This document shows positions 36,891 through 47,526 of a DNA stretch of 64,000 nt, piece after piece (the stretch's first letter is position 1; every line of letters begins with the position of its first letter). The stretch comes from Numida meleagris. Lineage: Eukaryota > Chordata > Aves > Galliformes > Numididae. The translations under genes were made by a program, and so were the position numbers. A model generated the notes under the pieces. That model did no database searches. It saw nothing but the letters and a program-made list of their open reading frames with translations, and had not been told where the DNA came from. The stretch is from positions 6,891,759 to 6,955,758 of the forward strand of contig NC_034412.1 in the NCBI RefSeq assembly GCF_002078875.1, written 5' to 3'.

Positions 36891-36962
36891 ATATGTGATA
36901 TGTGTGTGATGATATATATATGATATATATATAATATATATGTGATGATGCGTGTGATGATC
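36891..36962. repeat. ATAT/GTGATGAT simple repeat
   Basis: Alternating GATATGTGATATGTGTGTGATG, ATATATATATGATATATATA and GTGATGATG units. It is a compound AT/GT microsatellite with internal short palindromes. Confidence 0.85.
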
Positions 36963-38583
36963 CTGTATAAGAAGCTGCAATGCAGAAGATGAACTGGTGA
37001 ACTGGGCAGAGGATTTTTAATGTATATTTATGTATGTTATAGCTCAGTCTGTTCAGACAAGTTTTTCATCTGTTAATGAGGAGTAAGTCGGTATCTGAAA
37101 AGAAGAGATATTGAAATAAACTTCAGTGCAGTCTGTGCAGTGCTACTGTGCATTATACAGTGAGTAACCCAGAGACCAGCTAGGATCCCCATGGGAACAT
37201 CCCATTCTGCAGCATTTCCCTCCCTACCTCTCCTGCCCTGGTGGATTCTACCCTCGCTTATAGATGGCCAAACACAAAGCTATCCGCTGCTCCTGGAGGT
37301 GAGGGAGCTGCAGCAGTCCTCAGCCCCTGCGTGCACGGTGAGGGATGTGCTGCATCGCCGCAACCCTGTGCATGGCAGGCTCCTGGCTGGTGGCAGCACC
37401 TCTCACACTGCATCCAGACACACACTTTGCAAAGACAAGGCTATAAGATCAAAACTGCTGAAGGTAGAGCCCAGCACATAATTTACTGTCTGTTTTTCTT
37501 TCTTCTCTAAATCATATTGCATTTCAATTTACATGTTGGTGAGTAAGATAACTGAAATATTCATTAACTTATAGGAACAGAGAATCACACCAGATTGTTT
37601 AACTCAATTAATCAGAAGTAACTCTCACAACAGATTGAAGTCTGTTAGAACAAAAAAGAGTCTCGTCCCTGCGTGCGTCTTCCTGCAATGCAGCATGCAG
37701 ATGGTCATCCAAATCTCAGATCTTAAACTGTCAGAGAGCAAAATGACTTAAGCAGAGCCACGTTCATCAGTGACTGCAGTCAGTGCATGGCAGCTGCCAA
37801 GGTTGAGCCCATGAGAATGGCAGTTGATCCCCAGCCCTGACAGAGGGAGTGGATGACTGAGCTGCAGCCCTGTCCAGTGCTGTGCTCTGGCTTTACAGTA
37901 TTTCCCAAAAGCCGCCTTATGTTTATAGCTCAGTTTTTGGGGATTTCTCTTACTCTCTTCCTTTCCTCAGGTCTGAGGGAAAAACCTTATGCTATGTAGA
38001 TGTGACAATTCACACAAGCTGAAATGAGGTCTAGTTTCTCTTCTTCTCTGGCGTTTGTGACCATAGATCTGAATGGGAGATCCTACAATCTGATACAGAA
38101 ACACCCTGTTGGGAGAATAGGTGCAGTAATCTCTGCTTAAATTTAGTATTAGGGCTGTGTGCCCTTGCTTGCTCCTGTGGCAGTTGTTGAAGCTTAGCTG
38201 ATTGATTTCTCAGCTGGTGAGCAGGCATCTGGAGAGAAGACATTGATCTCTGAAAAGCTGCTCACATTATGTGCTTGGACAATAAGCAGCTCAATTCAGG
38301 GTGTCAGAGGTACCCAGGAATGAAGTCGGGGGCTCTGTCACTCCACCCCCCTGCTATTAGTTGTGATGTACAGAGAGTGAATATCTCTCCTCTCTTTTTT
38401 TCTCCAAGATGTTTATGTATCTTGGAAAAACAGGCTGATCGTGATCACAGAGGCTTTTTATTTTTAGGTTTGATTTCTATGCAGCCCTTCTTTTTCCTTT
38501 ATTTCCCCCTTCCCCCACCCTTTCCCCTAACTGCTCTTAAAGTGTATGTAAGTGAGTGAATGATGTCGTGATGAACATGACAT

Positions 38584-39016
38584 NNNNNNNNNNNNNNNNN
38601 NNNNNNNNNNNNNNNNNNNNNNNNNNNNNNNNNNNNNNNNNNNNNNNNNNNNNNNNNNNNNNNNNNNNNNNNNNNNNNNNNNNNNNNNNNNNNNNNNNNN
38701 NNNNNNNNNNNNNNNNNNNNNNNNNNNNNNNNNNNNNNNNNNNNNNNNNNNNNNNNNNNNNNNNNNNNNNNNNNNNNNNNNNNNNNNNNNNNNNNNNNNN
38801 NNNNNNNNNNNNNNNNNNNNNNNNNNNNNNNNNNNNNNNNNNNNNNNNNNNNNNNNNNNNNNNNNNNNNNNNNNNNNNNNNNNNNNNNNNNNNNNNNNNN
38901 NNNNNNNNNNNNNNNNNNNNNNNNNNNNNNNNNNNNNNNNNNNNNNNNNNNNNNNNNNNNNNNNNNNNNNNNNNNNNNNNNNNNNNNNNNNNNNNNNNNN
39001 NNNNNNNNNNNNNNNN
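38584..39016. other. Assembly gap (433 N)
   Basis: Run of N. The right flank begins with a TG repeat, which may be related to the failure to assemble. Frames crossing it are artefacts. Confidence 0.99.
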
Positions 39017-39032
39017 TGAGGGCTTTGATGTC

Positions 39033-39046
39033 TGTGTGTGTGTGTG
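39033..39046. repeat. (TG)7 microsatellite beside the second gap
   Basis: Seven TG units starting 16 bases after the end of the N run. Confidence 0.8.
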
Positions 39047-41195
39047 AGGACTGTCTTGTTTTGATATAGGGAGTTTCTTGTATTCTCTGTTTTCATGCTA
39101 CTGAAGGCAGCATTAGACCAATACATCATAGTTATGAGTAGAGAGTACCAGGGCCGACTGGTGCCCTGACATTGATGTACTGTGCTTTTAAGGGCAGGAG
39201 TACTTGTGTGCATTAAACTTATTCACCTTTAGTATAATTTCAGTCTGTTTCTTTTTTGTGACATGTGTCTGTGATCATCTGAGTGGGAAAGAAATGAAAC
39301 CCCTTTGCAATGAAGCTGCATTTTCTTTGAATTTATCGCAGTGAACTGCTTTCAAAAGAAAACAGAGGAGATGGGAAATACAGCTGCAGCTGATAACAAA
39401 GAGGATCGGATTTGTTTAAACACAGCTGGAAACAGCGTTGGAGAAGAAGACAGTGCTTTGAAATAATTTTTTATAGTCAAAGCCAGGAGCTGCAGAACTT
39501 CCCAAACAAATTAAGTCTCACAGGCTGACATGCTTTGTGCACTAACTTTCGGGAATGTTTGCAGTATGTCTGAGTGCTGCTGCTGCTAACTGCCAGTGTG
39601 ACTGCCTTACGCTTCTTGTGATGTCAAAATGTTATTCTTTTACTGGTCAGATCAGTAAACAGTAGCAATCCCTCTTGTCCCCATATTCCTTTTCTAGCCA
39701 GTCGCAGTGAATTCATCTCCTTGTATTTATATTTCTGCTTTTTGATTTTCTTCATAGACCGTCATGATCCCAATTGTATGATATCTATAAACAAGAAAAC
39801 CGGTGGTGTAGTTCCCTCACAGGGCAAAGGGCAGAGATCCCTTGCTCTTATGTGGGGTTAAATTTTCTTTCTGTCTACCAAGACAGTTTTCTCTTTCCTC
39901 ATCATGGTGGCATTCAGACTTGGCTTGCTTTTTACCTGAACTGCAAATAGTGGCTGCCAACAATATCACTAAGCTTTGTAGCTGACTGAGAAATGTGAAA
40001 ACACAAACGTGGAGTTGCATATTTTATTTTAAATCTGCAAATGTTGGAATTTCAGGTAAGTTTCTATGTCAGTAACATAACCAGTCCTCACAGAAACCTG
40101 TATAAGGGGAACATGGAAGTATCTCCCACCCCATGCTGCTAAGCCATGTTTGGAAAAGGGCTCCCAGGCTTCAGCTGCTGCATTTATTGATCTCTGTTTC
40201 TTGTCAGAGAGTGGACCAGAAATGGACACAGCCCAAACCAGTGGAGGAGGATTTGTGTGACTCTGTGGTCATTTCTGTATCACATGCTAAGGAGCCATTC
40301 CTCCCTGGATAATTTTAATGTGTAAAACCCTGTTAAGATTTCCAAAAAACCTTTCTGTACAGCAAACCCCTGACATAGCATTTGGGTGACAATAGAAGGG
40401 GCCTGCCTTGATTATCCAGTAATGGGTTGGAATCTGTGGGTTTCTGATTTTTAGTGCCACCTGTGACCCTAAAGCAAAGCATAATCTTGCTCAGACAGCC
40501 TTGGTTTCCTCTGTCTCAGTCTCCTAGTTTGTGAGTGACAACGTTTTCACTGTTACCCTAATGTGGTATTTATGTACAGGGGAACCAGGACAGTGCAGAG
40601 GAGGAAAGAAGCCTTTGTTGCTTTTACTGGAATGTAGTACAGATGAGGCTAGACAGTAATGTGTTATCTGAAAGGCTTCTATGCCTTGCTGCCTTAGAGA
40701 CAACTGAGCTCTAGCACATGCACAGCTGATCTTGACAGCATGTCTCTTTACCTATTAAGTATCATTTACACTGCAGGTTGACTGAGAACGCTATGCTAGG
40801 GAGTGCAGTTTCATTGCCAGAGCATTGATCAAAAGGATTTTCTTTTAATGCAAACAGACAAGATACGGAGTATATATGAATGTAAAATTTAGAACTCTAA
40901 CACTGAAGAACCTCTCTTCTATTAGAAGATAAATTTGCTTCACTAGAGCAGTGGTGAAGGATGCTTGAACTCTGCTCTGTACAACTTCCAGGGAGACAGT
41001 GCAGTAACCCGGTACCAATATGCGTGTGGGATCGGGGTACGTCACTGATCATTAAAAAAACATCGGCATTAGGCACGGGATTATTTTGCTCCAGTGACAA
41101 GCCATTGAGCTCCAGTCCTGCAAAGAATCATTCTTTTTTTTCCCCTCCAAACATACTGTAATGTGCCCTTTTAAAGAGAAAGGATGTTTTTTCCA
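39047..41195. other. Non-coding; possible MIR remnant near 40455-40530
   Basis: There is no recognised gene. GCCACCTGTGACCCTAAAGC at about 40456, followed by TTTCCTCTGTCTCAGTCTCC near 40505, has the order of a MIR core on the plus strand (CTGTGTGACCTTGGGC.., CCTCAGTTTCC..). The match is too weak to list as an element. Confidence 0.45.
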
Positions 41196-41214
41196 GTCCT
41201 CGTGCTAGAGGTGG

Positions 41215-41450
41215 TTCTAAGGAGAGCTGGGCTTGTCTCCTGGCTCTGCCGTGAATAGTATGATTTAAGCAAACATGTACTTCAGCATTTTGTAAAATAT
41301 AATATTAAACCAGATGTAAAGTTTGACCTTTACCCCTGTTCTGTGTTTGGGGAAATGGCTGTCTTTGTGTGTTTGCACAGTGTCTAACACAGTAGGGTCC
41401 CATATTTGCGTGGCGCCCACAATGAAAATAATGCAGTAATAGTAATACAC
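41215..41450 (+). mobile_element. MIR1-like amniote SINE with 3' tail, plus strand
   Basis: AGCTGGGCTTGTCTCC followed by TGGCTCTGCCGTGAATAG (about 41225-41258) resembles the MIR tRNA-derived/core part. The clearer part is the tail at 41325-41450: GACCTTTACCCCTGTTCTGT, TTTGCACAGTGTCTAACACA and GTAGGGTCCCATATTTGCG, then GGCGCCCACAATGAAAATAA and TAATAGTAATAC. These match in order the 3' tail shared by amniote MIR1-type SINEs (GTACAGCGCCTAGCACAATG, GGGTCC.., GGCGCTAC..AATACAAATAATAAT). It is an old, inactive copy. Confidence 0.68.
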
Positions 41451-42874
41451 TGAAAATTTCCATTCATCTGCATGATGAAGTTTCCTGAAGTAAGAAAACA
41501 TTACTTTATCTGAGAAAGTTCTTTGTAGTTGGATATAATTGTCTGCACGGACTACTAGCTCACATGTTTCTAGAACATACTTAGTTTAAAATCTGAACTG
41601 CTTTTTCTGCTCTTCGGGGTAAGAGCATTTCAGTGCTTTGTTAGTCATCCTAAGGGAGAATATACTTTAGTCTCCATTAGAGTCACAGGCTGTACTGCTG
41701 TTGTAGTCATGAGATTTTTAATCACTGTCTTACTAATATGTTTTAATAAGAATATTAGTTTACATTACTGTTAAGCTTCCTTAATTACTTATTATAATAA
41801 TTACAGGGAATATTACCAGCTTGTGCAACTCATAAGAAAAACCAGCTCCTATTCAGTGTGATCTAGGGTCATAATTTCACCAGACCCTAGTTTCCATGTT
41901 TAAAGAGGAAGTTTTATGGGTCTTATATGCTCTGGTAGAGAAGCCTCCGCAGCAGGGCTAGTGCAGTGAGGAGGATATGGCAAAGATGCTTTTGGGTGGT
42001 TGAGGTGTAAAAGGATGCAACTCATGACAATAGTGACTTTTCTTAGTACAGTGCTGTGGCAATTTGGGAAATAGAGTGGTCCTTAAAGCAGCAAGGAGGG
42101 ACTGACATTACGTGACTTACATACATGATAACTGCCCCCCGCCCCTATTTATTGGGCTTGTGAGACTGGCTACTTACGTGTTTCAGCCAGTGCCTGCAAA
42201 CAGTACAGCTTCATGAGAGCTGCACAGCATTTGAATTCATCCAGTCTTCTCCTGAGCCAAGGGAGCACTCTGCAAATGGAGCTGTACTGCTTCCACTGCT
42301 AGAGCAAATTTGTTCAGATCAATATTGCATTGCACAGTGTGGGCACAGAATCTCTCCATATCATTTAACAAAATAGCCTCCTTGGTATTTAAAGGTACCA
42401 GATTTGGTTTCCAAAAAGTTTCCGACTTTTTTTTCCAACAGTATCAAAATTTTCTGCCTGAAATTTTCCAACATCTCTACATAAGGAGGAGATGTTGTAG
42501 CTCCCTCTAATATTCATTTCTCAGCCGAGGCTCCTGGATTGTGTCAGTGGGGAAGATGAGGACATCAGCTGACTGAGAACTGGATGGAAGCCATGAGCTC
42601 GCATCACATACACCATCAGACAGCTTTGAAATTTGGCACATTGTCAAGTCAGGACATCATTGATCTTGCACTAGTGTGATGCCATTTCACCCTAACAAGT
42701 CTCTGAGCTACTTAGACTCAGTTTAAAAAAGTCTATGGGTAACCATCCTTATTCATTCTTTAATGCTGATCCTCTACTATCTTACTACTGATATTGAAGT
42801 AATATTTTGTGTGCTTAATTAGTATTAAAATTAATGTTGCTTATAAGTCAATGTCATCTTTTCTTGTTTTCCAG
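41451..42874. other. Non-coding, nothing recognised
   Basis: AT-rich sequence leading up to the exon-like block at 42875. Confidence 0.55.
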
Positions 42875-42987
42875 ATATCTCCCATATAGCTGATGGATGT
42901 AAACTTCATATCTGCCTTCCTGAAATACAGGTTTAAAAGGCAGAAGTCATGACAGAGAAATTGACTTATCCATCAGAACTCCAAGTG
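42875..42987 (+). other. Exon-like block with consensus splice signals; 13-codon start
   Basis: On the plus strand, TCTTTTCTTGTTTTCCAG ends at 42874, a strong polypyrimidine tract with acceptor AG. The block is 113 bases and ends at CAAGTG|GTAAGAG, a good donor at 42987/42988. Near its 3' end an ATG (42949) opens 13 codons (MTEKLTYPSELQV) that reach the donor in phase 0, with an in-frame stop upstream, so this would be the translation start. The arrangement is typical of a second exon that carries the start codon. I do not recognise the peptide, and I found no partner exon within the window. It may equally be an exon of a long non-coding RNA or a chance pair of splice sites. Confidence 0.3.
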
Positions 42988-45344
42988 GTAAGAGGCTTCA
43001 CTTCTTTTAATGTTTTTGTTTTGCTGTGTAGTTAAGATCTTAAATCAGAACACCTCATTTAACTCACAAAGTTAGATTGATTTCAGCCCAACTCAGCAAA
43101 GAACATCTGTGGCTATACCCAATATGCCATTAGAGTGTATCAACCAAATGAAGGGACTGTACATGGTATTTAATTTCAGAGATGCCTGCAGTGCAGTTAT
43201 ACTTTTTCCTAATGCTTAGTATAATAAAGTATGCGGCTGTTTCAAGTACATCATGCACTTAACTCTTCCTTTTGCTATAGCACCTGTGAAACTCAAACTA
43301 GAGAATTTGTTCTTTGAAAAGTAGAGGACTTCTTGTATTTGTGATACCTGTGTACATCCAAGCATGTCTTCCGTGGGAATATTTGAATTTATTTTAAATA
43401 TAAACAACTCGAATTTGAGCTCCCAAAGCCCCAGTAGTGAATATATTTTAAATCTCTTCTTTCTGAAGTGTAGATGATCTTACTGGGGATGCTGAGGTGG
43501 TGTGAGAACTTTCATCTCCTTTGTCTGGTGAGAAATGGGCAGTGCCATGGGTTTGTTGTGATTATTTAATCTCTTCCAGCTATTTGTTAAAAGGGGCATT
43601 TTCATTCATATGTGAAGGGTAATTTCTGAAGGGTACTGTCAGAGAATGCTCTTTAATATTTCATGTCTGGGGAAGCAATCTGAAACCCAGCACACAAGCA
43701 CTTGCATGAGCAGAGTCCTTGAAGTCTGTAAATGTTTTCAGAGGTAATATAGGAGAAGAAGACAGAGAATTTAGGGATGCCCTACTGCAGCATTAGAGAG
43801 ATACACAAAGGTTGAAAATTTTGTGGGCTGCAGTAACCAATTACAGGAAACATCAAGAGAGGAAAATAAAGAAAAATGGGGAATCCTTTGTTCACTATAA
43901 GGTGTCTGAGTGTCTGTCTATTGTAGCTACTTTTATTTAAATGAAGATGAAAAGCATGTGTTCTGGTGTCACTCAAAGATTACTGGAAATGGTTCTCCCA
44001 GAGAGCCAGTTGTGAAAGATAGGGATGTGGGGAGAAATGTGTTGATCAGTGCCCACTTTAAAGGGATACTGGAATTAAATGGACGGGATTAACTGTGGGG
44101 ACAGTTTCAGGCAAGAATGCTGAAGCCAGTTCATAAAATTTGGAGTCAAAGAGCTTTGGCTATGTGTGAGTGAACAGAAAATATGATGCTGTAACCTGCT
44201 AACCTGGTGGATGAGGTAATAAACATCTACAAACTGATGGCTCAGCCAGTGGCTTGGAAAAGATAGATGGTGTTCTTGGAAGTTCAGTTCAAAGTGCAAC
44301 TACAACTGAAACTAAGAAGTAAAGTATAGAACAAGAGAGGGTAATAACATTCTCAACTATGCTGCTGAAAGTTCACTGGGAACACTGGGAACTGGACCAT
44401 AAAATGACTGAAAATAGGAACCATATTGGTTCAGCTGCAGACATCAGTAGCTGCTGAACCCTTCCTATGCAGAGAGTAATGTCAGGACTCTGTGATTAAG
44501 ATCAATTACTGCCTAGGCAGCTTACCATCTGGAGGAGGAAAATCTTTTGTTCTCTCTAAGCTCGTGTATCTCAGTTTTTAGTTGTGAAAAGCTCAGCCAA
44601 TCTGAGTTTTCAGATCGTGTTCAATATGTTCAGTAACTCAACCACCTCTATAGGTTTCTGTTTAGAAAGATTAAAACAGAGATAATTATTTAGTGTTAAT
44701 ATGTTTATCTAAATTCTAAACTAATTCATCTTCGGGACTCTACAGAAATTTCAGTGGGGGAAATCTGTGTGTTATCTTTATTTTTAATCTGAAGTTGTAA
44801 CATTTTTTCCAGGATTCTGATAGTTTCATCCCTAAAACTTAGCAAGTGCAGTCCTTCTGGCAACATGTGTTGTTTCAGTCACTCTGACAGTAACAATGCA
44901 CAGGGCCAAATCCAGTGTTACGAGGGTGGAGTGATGATGTGGAGGATTCTGGCCAAGGCTCTTGCCGCTGTGGTGTAGAAACTCACGACCTTTTTGAAGC
45001 TTAAACTGGAAACAAGCCCTCTGAGATAATGAATTTCAGACAAGGATAGCCCCCATCCTCATTTCCCAGAAGGGCTACATTAAATACATCTGAACAGTTT
45101 GGCTGTGTATCCTCTCTTTTAGTTTCTGTTTCTGTGACAAAGACTTCACAGAGTATTGAAGCTCCATGGACTAAATATCCATCTTATTGTTTTCAAGATA
45201 CCACTTTCAGGTGCATCAGGACCAAAAGGACTCCACTTCTGATAAACCCGAATGCCAAAACGCTGAGGGTGAAGCAGTTCACCTCTTTTCTCATGGTTTT
45301 GTAAAGGCAGTATCTAAAATGTCTGTGGGATAAAATCCCCTGGG

Positions 45345-45382
45345 TTTTTTTCTTTTTTTTTTTTCTTCTTTTTTTCTCCTCC
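45345..45382. repeat. Pyrimidine-rich tract
   Basis: T runs interrupted by single C bases, about 38 bases. Confidence 0.8.
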
Positions 45383-45936
45383 ACCTTTCTCAAAAGCACT
45401 GGCGGACTTAGGACCACATTCCCAAATAAAAAACTTTAAGGCTTCTGTCTTGAACTTTGAATTCAAATCCATCTCTGCTGACCTTTGATGTTCTGTACTA
45501 GAGAAGCTGAAGGTGGGTTGTTGCCAGTAAAGTTACTCTCTGGGTGGTGTTCTGGAGCTTGGTGCTCACTGACATGGGTTTCATGCACTGAGGTAGCTGA
45601 GAAACAAGAGGGGTTATGAAGAGAGTAGAAAGGAATGGCTCAAATGAACAGAGAAAGTGCTTTGTCATGTAAGAGCTGCACTCAGCCATGAGCCTTTAGC
45701 TTCTCTTCCATGTAAGTGACTAAGGAACGGTAGGGAGCCCCATTACTTCCCTGTATGTGGGCTACTTTATCTTCATAAATAGGAAAGGGGCCAATACCAG
45801 ATTGCTATTCTCCTGCTATGCAGGAAGGCAAGAGGTGGGCAAAAAGCATGTGAAAAATACTGCGTCTTGATGTTGTTTTTCATTCTTCTATGTAGATTTA
45901 TTTGCTGCTGTTTCTTTATTTGATCAAGTGAGCCAC

Positions 45937-45980
45937 AGGGGAAAAAAAAAAAAGAGAGAAAAAGAAAAGAAAAAAAGAAA
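45937..45980. repeat. Purine-rich tract
   Basis: A-rich tract with G interruptions, uninterrupted purine for about 44 bases. It lies about 560 bases from the pyrimidine tract and in complementary sense, so the two could pair as a long imperfect inverted repeat, but both are low complexity. Confidence 0.8.
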
Positions 45981-47455
45981 GCAAGCTGCTAGGGAAGGAG
46001 CCAAAACTGCTTTCCACTGAAAGTAGGAGATAGCTCAGATTAATGAGATCATATTTTGATTCTTAATCTGCTCAAGTTGTATTGCACAAACCTGCTAATA
46101 CGTATTGTACTGAGCTGTAAGTAAAATGATGTGCTGGTCAGAGTAACTTTATGGGCAGCAGTTTCAGTTCAGAGGATGCACAGGCAGCTGTGATGAAAAT
46201 GCAGAGACTGCCTTGCAGCAATTGTTCATGAAAAATATTTCCAGTTTTTGTTACCAGGAGCAAACAAGCTTTTATGCACTAAGGGTGTAATATGAACTAG
46301 TCTGAGTTATGAGCACCTTTCAAGAAAAAAAAACTGATCCCCAAAGCACTATATTTTAATAAACATTTTCCTTCCACTGTCAAAATGAAATCCCCTGGTT
46401 TTATATTTTTATTGCACATTCTCTACCAGCCGAGAGAATACCAGCGTTCTGCCAAATTGAGCTTTAGCAAGGCCATCACTTCCAAACTTGTTATATTCTA
46501 TTGCATCCAATATTAATAAAAGCTGGTAAAAAGAGAAATGTGGATTGAATGAACAAGCTGTTTATAAACCTCAGGAAATTTTCAATTAAAATGTTTAATC
46601 TTCAAGATGCACAACCAGCTTTCAAAAGATACAAACATGAGAAATACAGGTTTAATATTTTAAAATTCTCATATCTTTTCCTGAATGTTTTCTTGTTTTT
46701 TGTGATTACAAAGGCTCTTCTTTGTGGAAAGAAGATTGGAGCTTTCTGCCAGCAAAAGATGTAAAGGAGAGTAGTGAAATAAAAGGAAAGAAAAGGAAAG
46801 CAAGTTGACTCTGGGGAGATGAAGGCACTATTTTAGTCAATAGATCAGCCACTTGCAGCTGTTAATCAGATATATTTATTGTATTGTCCAAAAGATACAT
46901 TCCCGTATATTTTTTTCTGCCTGATAGGATGGTAATGATGATGATGCAGCTTCAGGTGAATGAGCTGGGCTCTATTCCAAATCTCCAGGATTGAGCATGA
47001 AATGATCCACCTGGATTACTAACACATCATTTGGAATATTGATATAGCAGTTTACATTTTAGTTTAAGTTAATAGAAAATGCATTTAGTTTCTCAGATAC
47101 CAAATGTGCTACACGTTAAGGATGACAGTGGTCTACGGTATAACAAAGATTTTTGCTCGGAGTGAATTTAGTGTGAATTCCAGGTGATAAAGCTGAGCGC
47201 TGCAATACGGTGTGACACAGTTTAGGCTTGGAGCATGGCCACATGAAGGTGTCCAAATTGTTAAGACCAAGTTTGCCTTCTAAAGCAGCTGCATTGCCTT
47301 CAGACCTGCTCTGCCTGCACCATCTTGACATAAGAGTTTCTGGCACAGGCTTTCCATTTGGGATTGGGCTTGATGCATCTTCAGTACATCATCTTTCATG
47401 AATGAAAAGAATCCTCATAGTTTTGTTTGCATTCATCACAGTAACAGTCAGCATT

Positions 47456-47526
47456 AGCCTGTTTGGGGTTGGACTAGACGATCTCCAGAGGTCCCTTCCA
47501 ATCCCTACAACTTCGTGATTCTGTGT
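47456..47526 (+). mobile_element. CR1 LINE, extreme 3' tail, plus strand
   Basis: GGGGTTGGACTAGACGATCT, then GGTCCCTTCCAATCCCTACA, ending GTGATTCTGTG. This is the last 70 bases or so of a CR1 element, including the diagnostic terminal ATTCTRTG octamer. It is severely 5'-truncated. Confidence 0.93.

Larger units (their letters stand above)
32981..38583. other. Non-coding intergenic DNA; simple repeats only
   Basis: AT-rich sequence. It holds the pyrimidine tract at 36118-36162, the AT/GT repeat at 36891-36962, and a somewhat GC-richer patch at about 37190-37400 whose open frames (96 and 89 codons, overlapping) I do not recognise. Confidence 0.55.
42988..47455. other. Non-coding; purine and pyrimidine tracts only
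   Basis: No recognised gene. Mirror-like low-complexity tracts occur at 45345-45382 (pyrimidine) and 45937-45980 (purine). Confidence 0.55.

Noticed and set aside
38527..39213. 228- and 163-codon frames around 38.5-39.2 kb
   Set aside because: They exist only because the 433 N are translated as X.
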